NCBI GenBank assembly: GCA_002722435.1
Contig: PBLX01000020.1
Span: 1-48,749, forward strand
Direction of reading: 5' to 3'
Length of the DNA: 48,749 bases
DNA from: Legionellales bacterium
GTDB taxonomy: Bacteria > Pseudomonadota > Gammaproteobacteria > Comchoanobacterales > Comchoanobacteraceae
Shown here: piece by piece, positions 7,252-13,097 of the stretch
Layout of the letters: every line of letters starts with the position of its first letter
How positions within the stretch are numbered: the first letter of the stretch is position 1
Position numbers and translations under genes: made by a program
The notes under the pieces: generated by a model
Told to the model about the DNA's origin: nothing
Database searches by the model: none
What the model saw: only the letters and a program-made list of their open reading frames with translations

Positions 7252-7902
7252 TCACTTAGTCAATCTTTTCATAATTCGTTCAGCAAGCTCATCAACAGTT
7301 TTTTCGCGAGTCTGATCTGCTTGGAGTCTGGCGGCTACTCTTTTAGCGACTTCATTAATTATATCTTCATCTTCCATCATGGGCTCATCATCAGGGGCAC
7401 CCATTTCGTCATCACCGCCCATGTCCATGTCGTCACCGCCCATTTCCATGTCATCTTCGCCACCCATGTCGTCATCCATATCAGCATCATCCTCTTCATC
7501 ATCAACAGAAACAGGCTCGCCAAGAACATCTTCAAGGGCAGTCTCAAGAGCATCCATAAATTCTTGCACGTCAACAGTACCAGCGCCGCCGGCGTCCATG
7601 TCGGCGTCCATTCCCATGTCCATGCCTTCGTCGTCGTCACCCATATCCAAGTCAACGTCCATTTCCATGTCCTCGCCACCTTCATCGGCAGCTGCGTCCA
7701 TTTCTAGTTCGCCTTCTTCTTGCTCCATGTAATCACGGCCACCGGGCTCTTCATCGTCATCGTGATCATCTTCGCCGTCGCGACCACCGGGCATGCCGTA
7801 GCCACCCATTTCTTGGATTCGTGCGTCACCTACAGACTTAAGGTTAGCTAATTTAAGAAACTGACGAACCTCAGCTTCTGTAAGTAAAGTTTTACGGGAC
7901 AT
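7252..7902 (-). CDS. Hyperacidic Asp/Met/Gly-rich phage protein
   Basis: The 216-residue product has a normal N-terminal helix (TEAEVRQFLKLANLKSVGD), then about 130 residues dominated by Asp, Glu, Met and Gly with repeats such as DDMEMGGDDMDMGGDDEMG, and finally a charged amphipathic helix (INEVAKRVAARLQADQ...). The middle must be disordered and very negative. The late-type motif at 7934-7941 and AAAGGAG before the ATG suggest strong late expression. Possible roles are a prohead-core component, a DNA mimic or an assembly chaperone; none is proven. The repetitive codons (GAC/GAT, ATG, GGC) explain the long spurious frames on the opposite strand. Confidence 0.8.
   Translation of the reverse strand: MSRKTLLTEAEVRQFLKLANLKSVGDARIQEMGGYGMPGGRDGEDDHDDDEEPGGRDYMEQEEGELEMDAAADEGGEDMEMDVDLDMGDDDEGMDMGMDADMDAGGAGTVDVQEFMDALETALEDVLGEPVSVDDEEDDADMDDDMGGEDDMEMGGDDMDMGGDDEMGAPDDEPMMEDEDIINEVAKRVAARLQADQTREKTVDELAERIMKRLTK
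7380..7700 (-). repeat. Low-complexity acidic coding repeat
   Basis: Short imperfect repeats encode Asp-Met/Glu-Met-Gly-Gly units inside the hyperacidic gene. On the plus strand the units read as variations of CCCATGTCCATGTC and GTCGTCATC. The tract could change length by slippage. Confidence 0.7.
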
Positions 7903-7933
7903 TTAAAATACTCCTTTATTAAATTCCTAAGTG

Positions 7934-7941
7934 TAAATAGT
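7934..7941 (-). promoter_or_regulatory. ACTATTTA late-type motif before the hyperacidic gene
   Basis: The coding strand reads CATACTATTTACACTTAGG, 31 bases before ATG 7902. It lies between the sigma-like gene stop and the hyperacidic gene. Same octamer as nine other upstream sites. Confidence 0.5.
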
Positions 7942-7959
7942 ATGCATTTTTTGATTATG

Positions 7960-8217
7960 CTAGTTTAAAAATGATTTTAAGCTTGAGTTTTCGATTTTTT
8001 TCAAAGCCTGAGACTCAATTTGTTTAACTCTGGCAAACGAAATACCGAGTCTATCGCCAATTTGTCTGAGTGTCATGGGTCCATTTTCATAAATGGCGAC
8101 CAAAGCACAGTTGTGTTCTTTTTTATAATTTATAAAAAATCTACACGATGTTTTTTTACAGCTTTTATTTGTAGACATGCACTCTCTACTGCAATCAAGT
8201 AAGCCATCTTTTTTCAT
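7960..8217 (-). CDS. Small sigma region 4-like transcription factor with Cys-rich N-terminus
   Basis: The 85-residue protein ends in a clear sigma70 region 4.2 helix-turn-helix: residues about 48-80 contain MTLRQIGDRLGISFARVKQI then ESQALKKIEN, matching the sigma70 pattern TLEEVGxxFxVTRERIRQIExKALRKL. No region 2 is present. The first 37 residues carry five cysteines (C9, C13, C20, C25, C37), which could bind zinc. Standalone region 4-like proteins such as T4 gp33 help RNA polymerase at late promoters. I infer a similar role here, with the ACTATTTA motif as candidate target. Its ATG overlaps the stop of the RHH-like gene (ATGA), so the two are translationally coupled. Confidence 0.8.
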   Translation of the reverse strand: MKKDGLLDCSRECMSTNKSCKKTSCRFFINYKKEHNCALVAIYENGPMTLRQIGDRLGISFARVKQIESQALKKIENSSLKSFLN

Positions 8218-8540
8218 AAATCAGGATGCTCCCCGGCTATAACATCAAACAAATCTTCTATCTGATCTTCACTGAGGCCCAGGTTTGTTACAATGTCTCG
8301 GCCCTCTTGAAGATTACGATGGACCTTATCTTTTCTAGCGATGGATAGATTACCCTGCTCAAGAATAAATTCTTCAATTCTGGGATCACCATTAACATAT
8401 CCAGCTATAAGACTTCTAAAAAATTTAGCTTGAGTCATACCATAAGATTTAAGCTTTACTATTAGTTGGGCATGCTTATGGTCTGATTCTGTGAATACAA
8501 TTCTTTTGTGATTTTTTCCAAAGTCTTCCGACACTACCAC
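8214..8540 (-). CDS. Putative ribbon-helix-helix-like regulator
   Basis: The 108-residue protein has an N-terminal segment KRIVFTESDHKHAQLIVKL followed by KSYGMTQAKFFRSLIAGYV. A beta strand, a helix, a turn and a second helix in this order suggest a ribbon-helix-helix DNA-binding domain. The C-terminal half is charged and helical. The match is structural intuition rather than a firm family assignment. The gene overlaps the IMP dehydrogenase-like gene by seven bases and the sigma-like gene by four. Coupling to a sigma-like factor supports a role in transcription control. Confidence 0.5.
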   Translation of the reverse strand: MVVSEDFGKNHKRIVFTESDHKHAQLIVKLKSYGMTQAKFFRSLIAGYVNGDPRIEEFILEQGNLSIARKDKVHRNLQEGRDIVTNLGLSEDQIEDLFDVIAGEHPDL

Positions 8541-9574
8541 TGCCTCCCTAAGATATGAGTCTTACTCTCTCCTAAACCAGCTGAAGTTTGTGTTACAAAA
8601 TTTGCGCATGTTTGCAGCTCTGCGATACTGCGAGCGCCGCTATAGGATAGGCCAGATCTGATACCTCTTTCAAGGTCTTCGACGATATTTCTAACTGGTC
8701 CCCGGTACGGCACCTTTGTCGAAACACCTTCAAAAGACGAATATTTGCCTCTCCAGTTTACTTGCGCTTCTTTAGAAGCCATGCCACGATATGCTTTCCA
8801 ACGTGTGCCATTAGATTCTTCAAAAACTTTGCCGGGTGATTCATCAGTTCCTGACAAAAGCGAGCCGCACATAACAACATCTGCGCCGGCTGCTAATGCT
8901 TTCACCATGTCACCTGAATTCCTGATGCCTCCATCTGCGATGATAGTAACGTCTCTGTCGGTTTTCGCACAATCTAAAATAGTTTGTAAGCCAGGTAAAC
9001 CATGGCCCGTTTGAATTCTGGTGGAGCAGATAGAACCACCGCCAATATTGCAGCGAACACTGTCGGCACCCCAGTCTGCTAAATCATTAATACCTTCAAG
9101 AGTGGCAACATTTCCTGCCATTATATGTAAGTCGCTACCAAATGTTCGACGCAAGGCAGCCAGCGCATCTTTCATCATAATATGATGGCCGTGCGCAACG
9201 TCAACACACAAAAATGAAGCACCTGCAGTAATACAAGCCTTTGAACGATCTAGGTAATCTCCACTGATTCCAACAGCAGCCCCAACTTGAATATTAGTTT
9301 TATAGTTTGATTCAGCGACGACTCTTGAAATCTCAATCTGCCGTGACTGCATTTCAATTGTATTGTAACGGTGTATGACGGCTGCGCCGCCTAGGCGACC
9401 GATCTCAACTGCCATGGCGGATTCCGAAATAGTATCCATTGGCGAAGCTAGTATCGGCAAGCTCAACACAAGTCCATTACCTAGATCAGAAGCTATTGAA
9501 ACCTCAGTCCTACTTTTAATATCCGAATATGCTGGTACCAGCAATATATCGTCATATGATAAAGCGTTATTCAT
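8534..9574 (-). CDS. guaB: IMP dehydrogenase/GMP reductase family enzyme without CBS domains
   Basis: The 346-residue TIM-barrel protein contains the family hallmarks: [10 protein letters not shown] at the N-terminus, [10 protein letters not shown] near 40, CVDVAHGH near 130, the catalytic loop [20 protein letters not shown] near 185 (Cys in GSICSTR), [20 protein letters not shown] near 220, YRGMAS near 268, [20 protein letters not shown] near 292 and SGLSYSGA. The GPV and SGLSYSGA forms are closer to IMP dehydrogenase than to GMP reductase, so the favoured reaction is IMP to XMP with NAD, the committed step to GTP. The regulatory CBS pair is absent. AAGGAGG precedes ATG 9574. GMP reductase is the alternative. 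Confidence 0.85.
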   Translation of the reverse strand: MNNALSYDDILLVPAYSDIKSRTEVSIASDLGNGLVLSLPILASPMDTISESAMAVEIGRLGGAAVIHRYNTIEMQSRQIEISRVVAESNYKTNIQVGAAVGISGDYLDRSKACITAGASFLCVDVAHGHHIMMKDALAALRRTFGSDLHIMAGNVATLEGINDLADWGADSVRCNIGGGSICSTRIQTGHGLPGLQTILDCAKTDRDVTIIADGGIRNSGDMVKALAAGADVVMCGSLLSGTDESPGKVFEESNGTRWKAYRGMASKEAQVNWRGKYSSFEGVSTKVPYRGPVRNIVEDLERGIRSGLSYSGARSIAELQTCANFVTQTSAGLGESKTHILGRQW

Positions 9575-9945
9575 AGTGCCTCCTTATCTATAAAAGCTTT
9601 TATATCGTTTACTTTATACCAAGTAGTATCACTTGGGTTATCTGGATCAGGCAACAACCTTAGTGTAGCAGGTCTATTGCCAATGTGGGAATGCATAACA
9701 AAAATTGTTGGCACTCCACTAAATTTCAACATTTTTTCGATATTTGGGTCATCGTCGATATTAAATGCTAAAAAATGCAAGTCTTTATACTTTGTGTTTT
9801 CAGAAATATCTATGTAATAGTCGTGCAATGAGTGACACATGTGGCAACTATTAGAGTAAAACTTTACAACACATGTACCGGCTTCTTTTACTTTACCAGA
9901 TAAAATTTCATCAAGCGATTCACGTGATATTCTAGATACTGCCAT
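9571..9945 (-). CDS. Thioredoxin-like protein with CHMC active site
   Basis: I use ATG 9945 because AAAGGAGG lies six bases upstream; a longer frame has no such site. The 124 residues have a thioredoxin fold outline: VVKFYSNSCHMCHSLHDYY with CxxC at about residues 34-37, FNIDDDPNIEKMLKFSGVPT with the conserved cis-proline, and a C-terminal helix. It is likely a cytoplasmic disulfide reductant. One plausible partner is the class II ribonucleotide reductase, whose C-terminal cysteines need re-reduction; that pairing is inference. The gene overlaps the IMP dehydrogenase start by four bases. Confidence 0.85.
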   Translation of the reverse strand: MAVSRISRESLDEILSGKVKEAGTCVVKFYSNSCHMCHSLHDYYIDISENTKYKDLHFLAFNIDDDPNIEKMLKFSGVPTIFVMHSHIGNRPATLRLLPDPDNPSDTTWYKVNDIKAFIDKEAL

Positions 9946-10177
9946 CGATTGCCTCCTTTGCTTTATCAATACAACCGGGACAAAATAAGCGAACTTTATC
10001 CTGCCTTACAACTACTTTCCATGTTTTAATCATTTCTACATCCTTATTATCAAATTCTTTTGTGCAGCTAGAGCAAGCTTCTGGTAGCTTGCTGAATAAT
10101 GCGACTTGATTTGCGAGTCTGTCAGCTGCATCAGGGCCCATTTTTTTCTTCAACGCCCTCTTGGTTTTACGATTCAT
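9932..10177 (-). CDS. Small zinc-ribbon-like protein
   Basis: I start at ATG 10177 (MNRKTKRALKKKMGPDAADR) with AAGGAAG upstream. The 81 residues have a very basic N-terminus and two cysteine pairs, CSSC near 35-38 and CPGC near 66-69, spaced like a zinc ribbon. The basic N-terminus suggests nucleic-acid or ribosome binding. The exact family is not recognised. The gene overlaps both neighbours by 11-14 bases, typical of this operon. Confidence 0.6.
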   Translation of the reverse strand: MNRKTKRALKKKMGPDAADRLANQVALFSKLPEACSSCTKEFDNKDVEMIKTWKVVVRQDKVRLFCPGCIDKAKEAIDGSI

Positions 10178-10526
10178 CAACTTCCTTAACACCTACTCGC
10201 TTATGGGCGATTGATCTTTTAAATGATTCAGAAGTTTCACGTAATTGATCTTCGGTGATTGTTGAACTAGGCACTTCATCCTCTTGTTCCTGCTCGGGCG
10301 ATTCGTCCTCTTCGTCAACCTTAGCAGAATCAATAATGTTTTGCTTATACTGTTGTAGTGTCAACAATGCCCCTTCATAGTTAGCCAGCTTCATGCTAAG
10401 TGATGAAACTGTGTCAACGTCTCCGTCTTGTTGTTCTCGCTTATAAATATCTTTTATTCTGCCATAAGTTTCAATTGCCAGCGACTGCAATCTTAAAACG
10501 GCAGCATTTAATCCTTCTTCAGTCAT
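10167..10526 (-). CDS. Unrecognised helical acidic protein
   Basis: The 119-residue product is helical for its first 70 residues (LNAAVLRLQSLAIETYGRIK onward), with a likely coiled coil, then an acidic linker (DEEDESPEQEQEDE) and a C-terminal basic-acidic helix. No known motif is visible. TAGGAGTGTAAA precedes ATG 10526. It lies in the methylase-to-thioredoxin operon. A virion or scaffold-related role is possible but unsupported. Confidence 0.6.
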   Translation of the reverse strand: MTEEGLNAAVLRLQSLAIETYGRIKDIYKREQQDGDVDTVSSLSMKLANYEGALLTLQQYKQNIIDSAKVDEEDESPEQEQEDEVPSSTITEDQLRETSESFKRSIAHKRVGVKEVDES

Positions 10527-10535
10527 TTTACACTC

Positions 10536-11009
10536 CTATCTGTTTAGACCTTCGACTCTCCACAAACCTTCGCCGCCATCAAAGACAACTACAGCAGATG
10601 GAAATGGTGCGCAGTTTTCACTGTCACCAAACTTTAATCTTCCCTTTACAAAGTAAACCTCAGAAGCCTTCATAACGTAGTCGTGCCAGTATTTAGTATC
10701 AGTTCTGGCAGGAATAAGCATCACTACTCTAGTATCAGGCTTCATAGCTTCATTGTATGCTTTTTTAATCCACTTGTCAATGCCTCTTCCATAGGGCGGA
10801 TTAACAAACACGGTATTATCACCCCAATCTTTTGAAAGGCCATCCTCAGCCTCTGTAAAAAAGTTTGCACACTTTGTGTTGTGTGGGGTAGCGCATGGGT
10901 CCAAGTCAAATGGCCCAAAACGCCAGTTCAGTTTATCAAAAAAATCACTTGGAGTAGACCAGTTACCGGTTTTAGAACTGAACATAGTTTTTTGTGTCGC
11001 ACTATTCAT
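10536..11009 (-). CDS. Phage N6-adenine DNA methyltransferase (Dam, PF05869-like)
   Basis: I place the start at ATG 11009 (MNSATQKTMFSSKTGNWSTP), overlapping the stop of the preceding gene. The 157-residue protein has the phage-type Dam architecture: WSTPSDFFDKL near 17, FGPFDLDPCATPHNTKCANF near 33, the catalytic NPPYG near 71, then VMLIPARTDTKYWHDYV and FVKGRLKFG. It should transfer methyl from SAM to adenine N6, likely shielding phage DNA from host restriction. All expected motifs are present, unlike the degenerate Dam-like protein at 1440-2219. An internal host-type promoter match lies in this gene at 10752-10780. Confidence 0.9.
   Translation of the reverse strand: MNSATQKTMFSSKTGNWSTPSDFFDKLNWRFGPFDLDPCATPHNTKCANFFTEAEDGLSKDWGDNTVFVNPPYGRGIDKWIKKAYNEAMKPDTRVVMLIPARTDTKYWHDYVMKASEVYFVKGRLKFGDSENCAPFPSAVVVFDGGEGLWRVEGLNR
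10752..10780 (-). promoter_or_regulatory. Candidate host-type promoter inside the adenine methylase gene
   Basis: TTGACA, 17-base spacer, TACAAT on the coding strand. It would feed the genes from 10526 onwards independently of the methylase. Kept at low confidence because it is within coding sequence. Confidence 0.35.
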
Positions 11010-11253
11010 CGTCACCGCCATTGAGCAAGTTGAAATTTTCAACCACTTCATCAATATTTACATCACCTTTAAATAATCGGTAAGCCTTGACTGCGGCCCT
11101 AATCTCATCTGTATTTAACCACCCATTTTGCCTGAACTCTGAACGCAGTTCGCGTCTTTGTTCCTTGTAAGGCTCCATTGCCTCTTCAATTGCCGCCAGT
11201 GAGCGGATATATTCTTTTACATAGCGTTTCCGCTGTTCGTTTGTGTTTGCCAT
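11002..11253 (-). CDS. Small charged helical protein
   Basis: The 83-residue product is rich in Arg, Glu and Lys and reads as two or three helices (RKRYVKEYIRSLAAIEEAME, EQRRELRSEFRQNGW). The middle slightly resembles the small DUF2312/GapR-type DNA-binding proteins, but the match is weak. It is the first gene after a good host-type promoter (11277-11305), with AGGAGGGCC before the ATG, so strong early expression is likely. Function unknown. Confidence 0.6.
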   Translation of the reverse strand: MANTNEQRKRYVKEYIRSLAAIEEAMEPYKEQRRELRSEFRQNGWLNTDEIRAAVKAYRLFKGDVNIDEVVENFNLLNGGDDE

Positions 11254-11276
11254 AAGGCCCTCCTAATTACTTAATT

Positions 11277-11305
11277 AATATAGCAGCTTGCAATGTCGCT
11301 GTCAA
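11277..11305 (-). promoter_or_regulatory. Sigma70-type promoter of the 11253-downstream operon
   Basis: TTGACA, 17-base spacer, TATATT on the minus strand, with the -10 box 23 bases before ATG 11253 and AGGAGG in the leader. It likely drives the small helical protein, methylase, zinc-ribbon, thioredoxin and IMP dehydrogenase genes. Confidence 0.75.
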
Positions 11306-11309
11306 TAGA

Positions 11310-12017
11310 TTATTTAACATTTATTCCGAAAACTTGCCTGATGAACGACTTCATTAATTTGTCGCGGTCGGTATCATTTTCGCATTCTGCAAACTTGTAG
11401 TTATAAGTTCCAGTGATTTGTTTAATTTGTGATTCAAGATTTTCTCTTTCATTTTTAAACCATTTATTTTGAGCATCATAACTCTCTGGGATCAGGATAT
11501 TATATTTTTTTGCCAATTGAATAAGCTGGAAATATTTCTTCTTTTCCAAAGCTGACTTAGCCTTAGAAAAGTCCCAGGATAATTTTCTTTTATATTCATC
11601 ATCAGCAATATAATTTTCTATTCTGTCAGGGTGTAGTTTAAGTGCCAGTTTTTTAAACAACTTGTTAAATTCATCATGCAGTTCTTTAAATATTTCTTGT
11701 TCTTCAAATGCTTTTTGTTCTTCATCAGTGGTCTCATAGTCAGATATTGCAAGGTCCATGCTACCAGAATACTCAGAGACTGGAAGGTCTTGCGGTAGAA
11801 TCTCAGGATCCTTTCCGTATAAATCTTTGATTTTGTCTTTGTTTTCTTCGTTCTGCTTATTGCGATCAATTTGATTTTTTGCACAATATGAGCGATAGTA
11901 AGATTCAAACTCCAAACCTGCATCCTTGGTAAGTTCCTCGATTAGGTCTAGTTCGTCGTAAAGGTATCCAATCTCATTTAACAATCTCTTCCATTTTGTT
12001 CTAGAATTAAAAGGCAT
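11310..12017 (-). CDS. J-domain-like (DnaJ-related) phage protein
   Basis: The 235-residue protein carries FNKLFKKLALKLHPDRIENY near residues 117-136, holding the HPD tripeptide of J-domains, followed by SALEKKKYFQLIQLAKKYNI like helices III-IV. The J-like part is central, flanked by a helical N-terminus with an acidic linker and a charged C-terminus. True J-domains stimulate Hsp70 ATPase, so the target would be host DnaK. No G/F or zinc region is present. There is no Shine-Dalgarno sequence: the ACTATTTA motif ends only four bases before ATG 12017, suggesting a leaderless message. Confidence 0.65.
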   Translation of the reverse strand: MPFNSRTKWKRLLNEIGYLYDELDLIEELTKDAGLEFESYYRSYCAKNQIDRNKQNEENKDKIKDLYGKDPEILPQDLPVSEYSGSMDLAISDYETTDEEQKAFEEQEIFKELHDEFNKLFKKLALKLHPDRIENYIADDEYKRKLSWDFSKAKSALEKKKYFQLIQLAKKYNILIPESYDAQNKWFKNERENLESQIKQITGTYNYKFAECENDTDRDKLMKSFIRQVFGINVK

Positions 12018-12021
12018 ACAT

Positions 12022-12029
12022 TAAATAGT
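12022..12029 (-). promoter_or_regulatory. ACTATTTA late-type motif four bases from a start codon
   Basis: The coding strand reads TAATACTATTTAATGTATGCC. The octamer ends four bases before ATG 12017. The same four-base spacing recurs at 18858, where a Shine-Dalgarno sequence is also lacking. Confidence 0.5.
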
Positions 12030-12030
12030 A

Positions 12031-12636
12031 TTACTTAAAAGTGATCTTAACCAAAGTATCTATTTTAAGGTCTGGCACGCGCAAATGATTTGCTAATTTG
12101 TGCTTTTTGCACTCTTTTGCATCTAAAAACCAGTCGGCATGACCCTTATCATGTACAATGTCTAAGAAATATTCATCATCTTGACCGCAATTTTGAGCCA
12201 TCATGTGATAAATTTTTTTGTTAAGACGTTCTGCTTCTTCAGCAGAAGCTTTTATTTCTTCAACTTTGCCGCGATCCATGGAGCTGACATCGTGTATCAT
12301 TACGGTGGCATCTGGGTCCATGTATCTCTTACCCTCGGCGCCAAAGCTAAACAAAATAGCACCGCATGACATTGCCTTGCCCTGTACAATGGTAGCAACT
12401 GGGAGATGGCTGTGCTTAATATCAGAAATCATCGACATTAAACTGTAAACTTGGCCCCCATAGCTGTCGATCACGATTGGGATCACAGGTTGACCGGTAT
12501 TATGCGCTTTCCTGATTGAGACCGAAAAACTTTTTGCCGATGCTTCGTCAAATTTATTTACTCTAATAACAACTGGCAGGTCATCAATTAGTTTTGGCTC
12601 TTTTAAGAGCGGGCTAAATTTTTTAAGTATATTCAT
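12031..12636 (-). CDS. ClpP-like serine peptidase with intact triad
   Basis: The 201-residue protein is a second ClpP-family member. It has IPIVIDSYGGQVYSLMSMI near 50, the nucleophile region VQGKAMSCGAILFSFG near 86 (Ser in MSCG), TVMIHDVSS near 113 with the His, and HADWFLDAKECKKHKLANH near 167, whose Asp aligns with the third triad residue. It therefore looks active, in contrast to the first ClpP-like protein (6147-6809). Its role could be prohead maturation, degradation of host factors through host ClpX/ClpA, or a mixed ring with the first copy. It sits between the J-domain gene and the HNH gene. Confidence 0.85.
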   Translation of the reverse strand: MNILKKFSPLLKEPKLIDDLPVVIRVNKFDEASAKSFSVSIRKAHNTGQPVIPIVIDSYGGQVYSLMSMISDIKHSHLPVATIVQGKAMSCGAILFSFGAEGKRYMDPDATVMIHDVSSMDRGKVEEIKASAEEAERLNKKIYHMMAQNCGQDDEYFLDIVHDKGHADWFLDAKECKKHKLANHLRVPDLKIDTLVKITFK

Positions 12637-12648
12637 ATTTTTCCTAAT

Positions 12649-13095
12649 TTAAAATTTTATAGTAATTTTTGGATTTATTTCAGTTTCAATATTTCTTTGC
12701 TCAACAATCTTAATTATTTCTTTTTTATTTTTTAATTGAATATTGCGCTTTGTTGAGTTGCACTCGCTGCAGCTTGTTACAAGGTTATGGGGCCTACTAT
12801 CTCCACCCTCGCATTGGGGGACGATATGATCAACATGCATAATTAAATTTTCCGTGTTCCAAGGGGCGCGCCCACAATAAATACATCGAAAATTATCTCT
12901 GTGTAAAATAGTCCATTTACCCATTTTAGAATTGCTAGATGGCCTACATATATGGGAACAATATTTGTGTTGCAGGTTTACCATCTTGAACGTTGTACCG
13001 CAGGTCGGGCATTCTGCATCCAGTGTTCCTCTCTCTTTTAATATCTTTTTTTCTAGTCTCTTAGTTACGCTTTCGCTCCAATAACTTCTTTTCAT
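12649..13095 (-). CDS. HNH endonuclease with zinc-binding cysteines
   Basis: The 148-residue protein has an N-terminal zinc-finger-like part (CPTCG near 30, then CSHIC near 47) and a C-terminal HNH nuclease: FRCIYCGRAPW near 70, MHVDHIVPQCEGGDSRPHNL near 86 and CSECNSTKRN near 108. The DH, N and CxxC residues of the HNH fold are all visible. It may be a free-standing homing endonuclease or take part in DNA processing. It lies three bases after dnaE ends, a common place for homing nucleases to settle next to a polymerase gene. AGGATAAAA precedes the ATG. Confidence 0.9.
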   Translation of the reverse strand: MKRSYWSESVTKRLEKKILKERGTLDAECPTCGTTFKMVNLQHKYCSHICRPSSNSKMGKWTILHRDNFRCIYCGRAPWNTENLIMHVDHIVPQCEGGDSRPHNLVTSCSECNSTKRNIQLKNKKEIIKIVEQRNIETEINPKITIKF

Positions 13096-13097
13096 TT

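Noticed and set aside
7379-7732. Plus-strand Ser/Met/Pro-rich and His/Val-rich frames over the hyperacidic gene
   Set aside because: They mirror the Asp/Met/Gly repeat on the coding strand and carry no independent signals.
9164-9200. TTGACG-16-TATTAT inside the IMP dehydrogenase-like gene
   Set aside because: Imperfect -35 box in a well-conserved catalytic region; I treat it as chance.
10359-10414. TTGACA sites at 10359-10364 and 10409-10414
   Set aside because: Neither has a TAnnnT box at 16-18 bases; they look like ordinary coding sequence.
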